A DNA stretch of 33,700 nt. It comes from an uncultured Anaerotruncus sp. Its GTDB lineage: Bacteria; Bacillota; Clostridia; Oscillospirales; Ruminococcaceae. Positions 1 to 6,845 of this stretch are shown here, one piece after another (the stretch's first letter is position 1; the number at the start of each line of letters is the position of its first letter). The DNA lies in contig NZ_CABUCJ010000017.1 in NCBI RefSeq assembly GCF_902490045.1, forward strand, positions 1-33,700, written 5' to 3'. A model generated the notes under the pieces. It saw nothing but the letters and a program-made list of their open reading frames with translations, had not been told where the DNA came from and did not search any database. A program made the position numbers and the translations under genes.

Positions 1-159
1 AATGGCCTCTATGACATCCGCCGTAGGGTTGGCGTTCCCACACTCGATCGCGCTGACCGTGCGCACACACAACCCGGACTGATATGCAAGCTGCTCCTGC
101 GACCAGCTTAATTCCAATCTTCGCTTTCTGACATTTACTCCTATTGTCGTGGATAACAT
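1..159 (-). CDS. XRE/Cro-CI-type HTH regulator, N-terminal part (truncated by window edge)
   Basis: Reading the minus strand from the ATG at 159 gives 53 codons open to the window edge. The residues include WSQEQLAYQSGL and RTVSAIECGNANPT, a typical XRE (lambda-repressor-like) helix-turn-helix: Q-x-x-L-A-x-x-S-G for helix 2 and the turn, then R-T-V-S-x-I-E in the recognition helix, then the G-x-x-x-P-T that normally follows. A purine-rich AAAGGGA stretch lies about ten bases upstream of the ATG and serves as ribosome site. The C-terminal part lies outside the window, so size and target are unknown. The hairpin at 221-238 separates it from the cation transporter, so it is probably transcribed independently. 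Confidence 0.8.
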   Translation of the reverse strand, partial: MLSTTIGVNVRKRRLELSWSQEQLAYQSGLCVRTVSAIECGNANPTADVIEAI

Positions 160-216
160 GGGGGTTCCCTTTCTGCGGGCCGCCATTCACGATTTTAACA
201 AAATAGCGGACAAAGC

Positions 217-240
217 AAAAGCCGCCCCGAAGGGCGGCCG
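217..240 (-). terminator. Intrinsic terminator after the cation efflux gene
   Basis: A perfect 7-bp stem (221-227 with 232-238, GCCGCCC/GGGCGGC) has a CGAA loop on the plus strand, TTCG when read on the minus strand. On the minus strand it is followed by TTTTGCTTT. It lies about 155 bases beyond the stop of the cation diffusion facilitator, so the transporter mRNA should end here. The rest of 160-393 shows no gene. Confidence 0.7.
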
Positions 241-393
241 ATCTTTCGGGAAAGATGCACGCAAGGACTGTTGACGCCGGGAGACGGGCCCTTGTGCCGC
301 CAAACCGTTCCCGGGGAAGGCGCCAAAGGGTTGAATAAAAGCGGGAGCCCCGGCCGCCATTGAAACGGCACCAATCTGTGCGAAGGCAATATT

Positions 394-1281
394 TCACGCG
401 TGTTTCTCAACGGGATTTACATGGACCATACAGTGCTTGACCTTGGTGAAATCCCGTTCCACCGCATCATGAACGCGCTCGGCAATATCGTGGGCCTGCG
501 GGAGCGACAGATTGGCGTCGGTTGCGATTTCCAATTCCACATAAAATTTGTCCCCGAAGATTCGAGTGTCCAGACGGTCGATACGCCGCACCTGTTCATT
601 GGTGAGCACGGTATCGCGCAGTGCCTGTATGACCGCATCGTCGCAGGAACGGTCGGTCATCTTGGAAACAGCCTCCCGAAAAATGTCCACTGCCGACTTG
701 ACAATAAAGGCACAGATTATTACGCTGGCGATGGGGTCGAAAACAGGAAGGCCTATACGGGCGCCCAAAATGCCGATGAAGCTGCCAACGGAGGAGAGCG
801 CGTCGGAACGGTGGTGCCATGCGTCAGCCATAAGCGCGCCGGAACCGATCCGCTTTGCGGCGGCGCGGGTGTACCAGTACATTGCCTCCTTCACAATCAT
901 GGACACAACGGCGACAACGAGCGCCAGCCTGCCGGGGACCGCCAATGCGGGGCTTCCCATTCTGATTTTTTCAATTCCCGCCCAGCCGATGCCCAGACCG
1001 GTAAACCCTAAGAGAACTGCCAGAATGATTGCCGCCGCACACTCCAGCCGTTCATGCCCATACGGATGTTCCTTATCGGACGCCTTGTTAGCGAGCTTCA
1101 CGCCCACCATGACCACGAGGGTGGACATCACATCAGATGCCGAGTGGACGGCGTCTGAGACCATGGCCCCTGAATGGGCGAGCAGGCCTGCCGCCAATTT
1201 GATAATACTCAGTAGAATGTTTTGAACGATGGTAATCAGAGATACGCGCATTGCCACTTGTTCGTTCGTACGTTGTTCCAT
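394..1281 (-). CDS. Cation diffusion facilitator (CDF) family metal efflux protein
   Basis: This is a 295-residue membrane protein that should export a divalent metal (Zn, Co, Ni or similar) in exchange for protons. Both intramembrane metal-site motifs are visible: H46-x3-D50 in the second helix (SDAVHSASD) and H156-x3-D160 in the fifth (MADAWHHRSD), plus the family PYGHERLE stretch at 73-80. About six hydrophobic segments precede a C-terminal cytoplasmic domain ending HCMVHVNPVE. The HxxxD/HxxxD pairing is the arrangement usual for Zn/Co-type CDF proteins. I place the start at 1281 because GGAGGT sits 7 bases upstream of it; the in-frame ATG at 1296 overlaps that ribosome site. The leader carries a NiCo-like riboswitch, which points to Co2+/Ni2+ efflux. 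Confidence 0.93.
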   Translation of the reverse strand: MEQRTNEQVAMRVSLITIVQNILLSIIKLAAGLLAHSGAMVSDAVHSASDVMSTLVVMVGVKLANKASDKEHPYGHERLECAAAIILAVLLGFTGLGIGWAGIEKIRMGSPALAVPGRLALVVAVVSMIVKEAMYWYTRAAAKRIGSGALMADAWHHRSDALSSVGSFIGILGARIGLPVFDPIASVIICAFIVKSAVDIFREAVSKMTDRSCDDAVIQALRDTVLTNEQVRRIDRLDTRIFGDKFYVELEIATDANLSLPQAHDIAERVHDAVERDFTKVKHCMVHVNPVEKHA

Positions 1282-1361
1282 AATCGTTACCTCCATGTTT
1301 GAGATAGCTCTATGGCACTCTACACCAGAGCGTATGTGGCCCGGTTAAATGAAAAAAGTGT

Positions 1362-1404
1362 AAAAAAATACACCCACAGGACACACTTACTGTCCCGCAG
1401 ATGT
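1362..1404 (-). terminator. Riboswitch-controlled intrinsic terminator upstream of the CDF gene
   Basis: On the minus strand a 14-bp stem forms between 1404-1391 and 1383-1370, all pairs complementary counting four G.U wobbles, with a 7-base loop. It is followed directly by seven T residues (1368-1362). Its 5' arm reuses the 3' end of the riboswitch aptamer (ACATCTGCGGGACA). Metal binding to the aptamer would therefore prevent terminator formation and turn the efflux gene on. The position, about 80 bases before the start codon, suits a transcriptional expression platform. Confidence 0.8.
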
Positions 1405-1475
1405 GAAACACCCACTGCCGAAAATGGCCCGGCCCCACGAACCTGGAAAGATAAGGTTCATCGCCTGCTCAGTTT
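1389..1475 (-). promoter_or_regulatory. NiCo (czcD-type) cobalt/nickel riboswitch aptamer
   Basis: Seen on the minus strand from 1473 downward: ACTGAGCAGGCGATG, a GAACCT/AGGTTC hairpin, GGCCGGGCC, then CGGCAG, and finally ATCTGCGGGACAGT. From memory of the solved NiCo riboswitch, the order ACUGAGCAGGC-AUG, GCCGGGC, CGGCA, AUCUGUGGGACAGU is the same, including the near-invariant internal segments. The downstream gene is a CDF metal exporter, the usual partner of this class, and the 3' end of the aptamer overlaps a terminator. Known members bind Co2+ and Ni2+ cooperatively and switch genes on. I could not run a covariance model, but the match in order and content is strong. Confidence 0.85.
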
Positions 1476-1483
1476 GTACCGCT

Positions 1484-1514
1484 ATGATACACGCTCGGAG
1501 GCGCGATGCAGTGC
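1484..1514 (-). promoter_or_regulatory. Probable promoter of the riboswitch-CDF transcript
   Basis: On the minus strand TTGCAC (1514-1509) and TATCAT (1489-1484) are separated by 19 bases. The expected start near 1477 lies just before the first aptamer base at 1473. The spacer is longer than ideal, so this is a moderate call supported mainly by its position. Confidence 0.5.
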
Positions 1515-1718
1515 AAAGAGATGTCTGCTATTTAGCATATGCGGGCCGCGCTGTCAAGGTTCGAGGATGCGGTTGTGTCTGGCCTCGATCGCGGCAAAGT
1601 TCGCCTCTCGCATCCGTCGCCGTGATCGTGCCGGCCGTCGGCGTCTTGTAACGCCCGCGTCCAGGAGGCTTTCAAGGCAGCCAGGGATTGCAGCCGGCGG
1701 ATTGCGCGGAAAACGGAT
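1515..1718. other. Non-coding stretch with no recognised gene
   Basis: Several frames stay open here, but none has a convincing ribosome site or a recognisable protein. The translations are Arg/Pro-rich, as expected from GC-rich non-coding DNA. It may hold a gene remnant or an unrecognised RNA, because a strong terminator follows at 1719-1756 with no obvious plus-strand gene feeding it. Confidence 0.4.
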
Positions 1719-1757
1719 AAAGGCCCCGGACGGTGAACACCGTCCGGGGCCTTTTTG
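1719..1757. terminator. Strong bidirectional terminator hairpin
   Basis: The arms 1720-1735 and 1738-1753 (AAGGCCCCGGACGGTG and its complement) form a near-perfect long hairpin, with CTTTTT following on the plus strand and TTTATCC on the minus strand. It insulates the sugar operon from whatever lies upstream. No protein gene upstream on the plus strand explains it. Confidence 0.75.
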
Positions 1758-1850
1758 GAATTTCGTCCCGGGGAAAGCCGTTTCCCACCATCCGGCGGCG
1801 GTTGGATGGCAGGGATAATTTTCCAAATTTAAAAAATGTCGAAAAAGGAG

Positions 1851-1879
1851 TTGACAAACGTTTATAATGGTATTATTAT
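1851..1879 (+). promoter_or_regulatory. Promoter P1 of sugar operon 1
   Basis: TTGACA at 1851-1856 and TATTAT at 1874-1879 have a 17-base spacer, a near-consensus sigma-A promoter inside an AT-rich island. A 24-base palindrome (1867-1890) overlaps the spacer, the -10 and the probable start site, so this promoter is likely to be repressed by direct occlusion. Confidence 0.8.
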
Positions 1880-1890
1880 AACAATACCAT
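1867..1890. promoter_or_regulatory. Operator candidate: ATGGTATT-N8-AATACCAT palindrome
   Basis: The 8-bp arms at 1867-1874 and 1883-1890 are perfect inverted repeats around an 8-base centre. They sit over the -10 region of the operon 1 promoter. The nearest regulator is the GntR/UTRA protein encoded at 2882-3601 in the same operon, and GntR regulators commonly bind GGTAT/ATACC-type palindromes. Autoregulation in response to a sugar phosphate is therefore the likely function (inference). Confidence 0.65.
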
Positions 1891-1935
1891 ATGAACTTAA
1901 TAACTATATAATTGCTTATATATTGCGAACTTTAA

Positions 1936-1964
1936 TTGCATTTTTTACAATCTGGATATATAAA
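1936..1964 (+). promoter_or_regulatory. Possible second promoter P2 of sugar operon 1
   Basis: TTGCAT at 1936-1941 and TATAAA at 1959-1964 are separated by 17 bases, giving a start near 1971, about 20 bases before the aldolase ATG. It lies downstream of the palindromic operator and might provide operator-independent basal expression. Confidence 0.5.
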
Positions 1965-1989
1965 AACATGACCATATGGAGGCGGAAAG

Positions 1990-2838
1990 ATGCCATTTGT
2001 ATCGACTGGGGAGATGACGCGAAAAGCACAGCGGGAGGGCTATGCGGTCCCCGCGTTCAACGCGGAAAATTTGGAGATGGCGCAGGCGATTATCCGGGCG
2101 GCCGGCCGGGAAGGTTCTCCGGTTATCCTGCAGACCACCCTGCCGACGGCACGCTACTGGGGAATGGACGAGGCGGTCGCTGTGACCGCGTCGCTGGCCC
2201 AGGAGGCGCCAGTGCCGGTGGCGCTCCACCTGGACCACAGCAACTCCTTCGACGAGGTGATGCGCGCCGCACGGGCGGGCTACACCTCGCTGATGTTCGA
2301 CGGGTCGGCGATGCCCTATGAGGAGAACCTTCGCCTGACCGGACGGGTGGTGGAAGCGACGCGCCCGATGGGCCTCACGGTGGAGGCGGAGCTCGGGAGG
2401 GTAGGCGGCAAGGAGGATTCCTCAGCGGCCCCGGAACTCGCCCTCACCGACCCGGAAGAGGCGCGGGCGTTCGCGGCCGAGACGGGCGTCGGGCTCTTCG
2501 CCCCCGCGATCGGAACGGCGCACGGGTTCTACAAGGGGGAGCCTAAGCTGGATTTCGGGCTGCTGGCCGAAATCCACAGGCTGGTCCCCGTCCCGCTCGT
2601 TCTGCACGGGGGCTCCGGGCTCCCGGATGAGATGATCCGCCGGGCGATCAGGCTGGGCATCGCGAAGGTCAACTTCGCCACCGAGCTGCGCGCCGCCATG
2701 ACCGCGGCTGTGCGGGAAGCGATGGAGGGGGACCGGGCGGTCATAGACCCCAAAAAGTACCTGGGCTGCGGCCGGGAGGCCGTGGAGCGGCTGTGTGTCG
2801 AAAAAATCCGCCTGTGCGGTTCAAACGGGCGGGCGTAG
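1990..2838 (+). CDS. Class II ketose-bisphosphate aldolase (fructose/tagatose-bisphosphate aldolase, GatY/KbaY type)
   Basis: A 282-residue cytoplasmic zinc aldolase that should cleave a ketose bisphosphate to dihydroxyacetone phosphate and an aldehyde. Class II landmarks are all present: AFN at 22-24; catalytic D82 and zinc ligand H83 in HLDHS; EAELG at 132-136; zinc ligand H178 in GTAHG; zinc ligand H206 in HGGSG with the phosphate loop; and KVNFATE at 226-232. The length matches E. coli GatY/KbaY (about 285). The start is set by GGAGG 7 bases upstream. It is the first gene of the operon, directly behind two promoters and an operator. No phosphofructokinase-like gene accompanies it, so the 1-phosphate either comes from a kinase elsewhere or the substrate is not a classical bisphosphate. 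Exact sugar stereochemistry cannot be told from sequence. Confidence 0.93.
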   Translation: MPFVSTGEMTRKAQREGYAVPAFNAENLEMAQAIIRAAGREGSPVILQTTLPTARYWGMDEAVAVTASLAQEAPVPVALHLDHSNSFDEVMRAARAGYTSLMFDGSAMPYEENLRLTGRVVEATRPMGLTVEAELGRVGGKEDSSAAPELALTDPEEARAFAAETGVGLFAPAIGTAHGFYKGEPKLDFGLLAEIHRLVPVPLVLHGGSGLPDEMIRRAIRLGIAKVNFATELRAAMTAAVREAMEGDRAVIDPKKYLGCGREAVERLCVEKIRLCGSNGRA

Positions 2839-2881
2839 CAGATCAGGGCAAGAGACAGAAGAGAAGGGAGCTTGAATCGGC

Positions 2882-3601
2882 GTGAATCACAGGGAAACGG
2901 GAACCCAGTACAAGTATGAGGAGCTCTACGACGCCCTCGTGGAAAAGATGAATTCCGGCTGCTGGAAGCCGCACGACAAGATTTTGCCCGAACGGGAGCT
3001 GTGCGCGCAGTACGGGGTCAGCCGCATCACCGTGCGGGACACCCTCAAGCGGCTGGAGGAGGACGGCTACATCTACCGCAAGCAGGGGCGGGGCACCTTT
3101 GTGGCGGTGCGGCAGATCGAACAGAAGCTCACGAAGCTCTACAGCCTGCGGGAGGAGTTTGCCGCGAAGGGGATTCCCCACACCAACCGGATTCTTTCCT
3201 TTGAGACGATCGCGGCGGACGAGGCGCTGGCCCGCAGCCTGCAGGCCGCGCCCGGCGACCGCGTCTACAAGCTGGTGCGCTGCCTCTATGCGCGCAGCCA
3301 GCCCTACACGGTGGAGACCTCCTACATCCCGGCGGCGGTCTATCCCGGCATGACGCGGGAGCTGATCCGGGAACACGGGCTGTACGGGTCGATGCAGACC
3401 TACAACATCATCCCCCAGCGAGCGGTCGAAAAGCTGCGGCTCGTCCAGGTGTCCGCGGAGGACGCGGAGCTGCTTCTCATCAAGCCGAAGGAGAGCGCCA
3501 TCCAGATCGAGCGGACGACCTTCAGCGGGGAGCGGTGCATCGAGTATACGATCAACATCATCAAGGGGGATTTTTTCGTCTACACGGTGGAGCTGAAGTA
3601 A
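2882..3601 (+). CDS. GntR family (HutC/UTRA) transcriptional regulator
   Basis: A 239-residue regulator with an N-terminal winged helix (about 10-75) containing the GntR signature LPERELCAQYGVSRITVRDTLKRL and the wing GYIYRKQGRGTFV, followed by a UTRA ligand-binding domain (about 95-235) ending in the usual E-Y-T-x-x-x-x-G-D-x-F pattern. UTRA domains normally bind phosphorylated sugars or small acids. The start is GTG at 2882 with AAGGGAG about 11 bases upstream. It lies 43 bases after the aldolase and 21 before the kinase, in the middle of the catabolic operon. It probably binds the palindrome at 1867-1890 and is released by a pathway intermediate (inference). Confidence 0.93.
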   Translation: MNHRETGTQYKYEELYDALVEKMNSGCWKPHDKILPERELCAQYGVSRITVRDTLKRLEEDGYIYRKQGRGTFVAVRQIEQKLTKLYSLREEFAAKGIPHTNRILSFETIAADEALARSLQAAPGDRVYKLVRCLYARSQPYTVETSYIPAAVYPGMTRELIREHGLYGSMQTYNIIPQRAVEKLRLVQVSAEDAELLLIKPKESAIQIERTTFSGERCIEYTINIIKGDFFVYTVELK

Positions 3602-3622
3602 CGTTGATCCGGGAGGAACAAG

Positions 3623-4603
3623 ATGAACTATTACCTGAGCGTGGACGGCGGCGGGACCAAGACCGACTTTCTGCTGGCCGACCGGACGGGACGCCCGGTG
3701 GCCCTCCGCAGGCTGGGCGGCTGCACCTACTCCTACATTGGGCAGGACGGCGTGTGCGAACTGCTCGAGGAGGGCGCGCGGCTTCTGCTTCGGGACGCGT
3801 CGGCCGGGGAGGACGAGGTGGCGTGCGCGGTCTGGGGAATCCCCTGCTACGGGGAGGACCGGGCGTTTGACGCTTATCTGTCCCGGCGGCTTCCCAGCGT
3901 CCTGCCCTGCGCGCATAAGCTCTGCAACGACGTCGAGCTGGGGCTCGCCGGCTCGCTGCTGCTGGAGCCGGGGGTGCATGTCGTGGCGGGCACGGGCGCG
4001 ATCGCGATGGGGCGGGACCCCGGCGGGAAAACCGCGCGCGCGAACGGCTGGCACGAATTCTTTTCGGACGAAGGCTCCGCCTACTGGCTCGGGCGGCAGG
4101 CGCTGGCGCTCTTCGCGCAGCAGGCGGACGGCCGCAGGGAGCGCGGGCCGCTCTATGGGCTGCTCCGGGCCGAGTGGGGGCTGGAGTCGGATTACGAGGT
4201 GATCCGTTACTACCGCGAAAACCTGGAGAACCGGCGGGAACGGATCGCGGCGGTGCAGAAGCTGCTCTGCCGCGCCGCCGAGGCCGGGGACCGGGACGCC
4301 GCGCGGCTCTACGGACAGGCGGCGCGGGCCCTCGCGCGGACGGTTGGGGGCGTGCTGTGGCAGCTGGATTTTCCGGAGGGGGAGCCGGTGCGCGTCTCCT
4401 ACTACGGCGGCGTTTACAGGGCGGGAAAGCGGATCCTCGAGCCGTTCGGGCGGCTGCTTGGCAAAATGGGCGCGGTCCTCACGCCGCCGGCGCTGCCGCC
4501 GCTTTGCGGCGGCGTGCTGCTGGCCGCGCAGATGGACGGCCGCGAAAATCCCACGGAGATCGCGGAAACCCTCAAGAGCTTTGAAGAAATGGAGCGGAAA
4601 TGA
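3623..4603 (+). CDS. BadF/BadG/BcrA/BcrD-family (N-acetylglucosamine-kinase-like) sugar kinase
   Basis: A 326-residue ATPase of the actin-like fold. The phosphate-1 motif D8-G-G-G-T-K-T-D is at the N-terminus, N102-D103 fits the catalytic Asp region, G123-T-G-A-I-A is phosphate-2, and S148-D-E-G-S-A-Y-W-L-G is the signature of eukaryotic-type GlcNAc kinases and their bacterial relatives. The activase relatives (BadF/BcrA) carry an iron-sulfur Cys pair that is not evident here, so sugar kinase is the better reading. The expected role is ATP-dependent phosphorylation of the imported sugar or amino sugar in the cytoplasm. The stop codon overlaps the start of the next gene (ATGA), indicating translational coupling to the SIS protein that probably acts on its product. 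Confidence 0.85.
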   Translation: MNYYLSVDGGGTKTDFLLADRTGRPVALRRLGGCTYSYIGQDGVCELLEEGARLLLRDASAGEDEVACAVWGIPCYGEDRAFDAYLSRRLPSVLPCAHKLCNDVELGLAGSLLLEPGVHVVAGTGAIAMGRDPGGKTARANGWHEFFSDEGSAYWLGRQALALFAQQADGRRERGPLYGLLRAEWGLESDYEVIRYYRENLENRRERIAAVQKLLCRAAEAGDRDAARLYGQAARALARTVGGVLWQLDFPEGEPVRVSYYGGVYRAGKRILEPFGRLLGKMGAVLTPPALPPLCGGVLLAAQMDGRENPTEIAETLKSFEEMERK

Positions 4604-5643
4604 TGTTTAAAATCGAACAAGAAATCTTTTCGCAGGACCGCGCCCTCGGGCAGACGGCGCGGTACCTGCAGGAATATGCCGGCGGCATCCGCGCGGCGCT
4701 CCGGGAAAACCGCCCGGAAAAGCTCGTTTTCCTGGGCTGCGGCTCAAGCTACATGCTCGCCGCCGGGGCGGCGCACCTCTTTTCCGTGCGCGGCGGGGCG
4801 CAGGCGGTCGCGCTTGCGGGCGGCGAGGTGATGCTCGCCCCCGGCCGGTACGCCGAGCTCTTTGAGGGGGCGCTCGTGCTCCCGCTCTCCCGTTCGGGGG
4901 AGACGAGCGAGGTGCTGCTCGCGCTGGAGCGGATGAAGCAGCGGGCGCGCTTTTGGACGCTGGGAATCACCATGAAAACGGGCAGCAGCCTGCGCGGGCA
5001 GACCGACCTGCTGCTCGAGCTGCCCTGGGCGTTCGACGAGAGCGTCTGCCAGACGCGCACCGTCACCAACCTCTACGCCGCCCTGCTGGAGCTTTTCGCG
5101 GTGTACAGCGGGGACGAAAAGCTCCGGGAGAGCCTCGGGCGGGCCGTGGAAGGCCAGGGGGAATGGATTTCCGATCACAGCGGCGACTGCCGGCGGATCG
5201 CCTCCATCGGCTGGGACAACGTCACCGTCCTGGCGGACGGGGAGCTCTGCGGGATTGCCAAGGAGGGCGCGCTCGCCTTTACCGAGGTGTGCATGCTGCG
5301 GGGGGAGTATTTCCGCCTGCTCGACTACCGGCACGGCCCCATCGTCGTGGCGGACGGCAAAAAGCTCGTCATCGCCGCCATGGGACCGTGGGAGGACAGC
5401 TATCAGAAGCAGATGGTGTCGGACATCCGCAAACGCGGCGTCACCGTGGCCGCGCTGGGCGCGCAGGAGGAAAATATCTGGGGCGCGGACTTCTATTTCC
5501 CCGTGCGGGGGCTTGCGGACTATGCCGCGTGGGGCCTGCCGTTTATCGCGCTCTGCCAGATGACCGCCTTCTATAAGGCGGTGGAGCGGGGCCACAATCC
5601 GGACGTGCCCGACGGGCTGGACCCCTATATTTCGCTGGACTAG
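4600..5643 (+). CDS. SIS-domain sugar isomerase/deaminase-type protein (AgaS/GlmS C-domain-like)
   Basis: A 347-residue protein with two sugar-isomerase (SIS) folds. The first shows LGCGSSYMLA at 45-54 and the phosphosugar-binding LSRSGETSEV at 96-105. The second contains KEGALAFTE at 221-229 and YRHGP at 243-247, equivalent to the E-x-x-H-G-P/R-H-G-P signature of the GlmS isomerase domain and of AgaS and FrlB. Expected activities are aldose-ketose isomerisation, deamination or deglycation of a hexose 6-phosphate. It overlaps the kinase by 4 bases (ATGA), so kinase and isomerase probably form one step pair. A second ATG at 4603 is an equally possible start. The exact substrate is unknown. Confidence 0.85.
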   Translation: MMFKIEQEIFSQDRALGQTARYLQEYAGGIRAALRENRPEKLVFLGCGSSYMLAAGAAHLFSVRGGAQAVALAGGEVMLAPGRYAELFEGALVLPLSRSGETSEVLLALERMKQRARFWTLGITMKTGSSLRGQTDLLLELPWAFDESVCQTRTVTNLYAALLELFAVYSGDEKLRESLGRAVEGQGEWISDHSGDCRRIASIGWDNVTVLADGELCGIAKEGALAFTEVCMLRGEYFRLLDYRHGPIVVADGKKLVIAAMGPWEDSYQKQMVSDIRKRGVTVAALGAQEENIWGADFYFPVRGLADYAAWGLPFIALCQMTAFYKAVERGHNPDVPDGLDPYISLD

Positions 5644-5685
5644 GCCGTGTGAGACGGCGCGGCGCTTGTGGAAGAGAGGAAGCCG

Positions 5686-6843
5686 ATGAAAAAGTATGTA
5701 CAGCTCTATCTGGGCGGGCCCGGGGGACGGGCGGTTTCGGAGGAGACCATGCGCGCGGCGCTGGCCCCGATGGAACGCGCGGAGTCGTTCGCCGGCGTCA
5801 TCGCCGGCTGGACCGTCCGGCCGGAGCCCTATCGGTGGCTGCGCCGTTTCACACGGGAGCGGGGGCTGAAGCTCTATCTCTGGCTTCCGGTCCTCTCGGA
5901 GTTCGGAGAGCTGCGCCCCTTCCGGGGCGTCGTGGGGTTCGGGGGCGAGCCGCTCGGCGGCGCGCGCTTCGACGGCGACGAGACGTTCGATTTCTGCTGC
6001 CCCACCCGGCGGGATACCGGGCGGTTCCTGCTGGAAATCTATGAGGAATGGTTCGCATCAGCGGGGTTCGACGGGGTGTTTCTCGACCGCATCCGCTTTC
6101 CCGCCCCCTCGACGGAACCGCGGGCGCTCTTTTCCTGCCTCTGTCCCGACTGCCGCGAGGCCTACGGGGCGGCGGGGCTGACCGGGGAGACGCTGCGGGC
6201 GTGCCGCGCCCATCTGACGGCGGAGGAAAAGCCGCTCGGGATTGAAAGCTACCGGGACGGGCGCTACCGTTTTGCCGACCCGGTGTTCGCCGCCTATCTC
6301 GACTGCCGCGCCGGGCTGGTTACCGCCCTCGCGGGGCGGCTGGCCGACTGGTTCCACGAGCGGGGGCTCGCGGTCGGGCTCGACCTTTTTTCGCCGCTGC
6401 TCGCGCCCTTTGTGGGACAGGACTATCAGGCCCTCTCGAGGAAGGCGGACTTTGTAAAGCCGATGCTCTACCGCTATACCGACACGCCCGCCGGGATTTT
6501 TTACGAGCTGCGGGGAATCGCCCGCGCGTTCGCGCCCGCCGGCCGGGAGGAGGCCTTCCTCCGCACGCTCTGCGAGGCGGTGGGGGCGCGGCCGGGGGAG
6601 GACGGGGGAACGTGCTTTTCCGCCGAGCTTTCGGCGGCGCGGGAGCTCTGCGCCTGCGAGGTGCTGGCGGGGATGGAGCTGCACACGGTCCCCGGGAGGC
6701 CGCCCGTCACGGCCGGCCAGGTCGGGGACAGCGTGCAGCGCGCGGTTCTCGGCGGCGCGGCGGGCGCGGTGGCCTCGTGGAACCTGCTGGCCGCGCCGGA
6801 GGAGACGGTCCGCGCCTTTGCGGAGATGCCAAAGGAGAATTGA
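5686..6843 (+). CDS. Putative cytoplasmic (beta/alpha)8-barrel glycoside hydrolase-like protein
   Basis: A 385-residue protein with no signal peptide. The pattern is that of a TIM-barrel glycosidase-like family: YLWLPV at 64-69, GFDGVFLDRIRFPAP at 128-141 with D134 at the expected catalytic end of a barrel strand, and a Cys cluster C151-x-C153-x2-C156 followed by REAYG, as in several poorly described glycosidase-like families. Later come GLAVGLDLFSP and FVKPMLYRY, further barrel strands. I could not assign it to a numbered GH family. The start is ATG 5686 because AGAGGAAG lies just upstream; an in-frame GTG at 5668 lacks a site. Placed between the isomerase and the ABC ATPase, it probably hydrolyses the imported glycoside inside the cell (inference). 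Confidence 0.6.
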   Translation: MKKYVQLYLGGPGGRAVSEETMRAALAPMERAESFAGVIAGWTVRPEPYRWLRRFTRERGLKLYLWLPVLSEFGELRPFRGVVGFGGEPLGGARFDGDETFDFCCPTRRDTGRFLLEIYEEWFASAGFDGVFLDRIRFPAPSTEPRALFSCLCPDCREAYGAAGLTGETLRACRAHLTAEEKPLGIESYRDGRYRFADPVFAAYLDCRAGLVTALAGRLADWFHERGLAVGLDLFSPLLAPFVGQDYQALSRKADFVKPMLYRYTDTPAGIFYELRGIARAFAPAGREEAFLRTLCEAVGARPGEDGGTCFSAELSAARELCACEVLAGMELHTVPGRPPVTAGQVGDSVQRAVLGGAAGAVASWNLLAAPEETVRAFAEMPKEN

Positions 6844-6845
6844 CC

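Noticed and set aside
1358..1373. GTGTA-N6-TACAC palindrome as a metal-regulator operator
   Set aside because: It is explained by the T-run and base of the riboswitch terminator.
1312..1818. Plus-strand open frame of 168 codons (and overlapping shorter ones)
   Set aside because: It runs antisense through the NiCo-like riboswitch and its terminator, has no ribosome site, and its translation is Arg/Pro-rich with no recognisable motif.
3623..4603. 2-hydroxyacyl-CoA dehydratase or benzoyl-CoA reductase activase (BadF/HgdC type)
   Set aside because: No iron-sulfur Cys motif and no dehydratase/reductase subunits nearby; sugar-operon context and the SDEGSAYW motif favour a sugar kinase.
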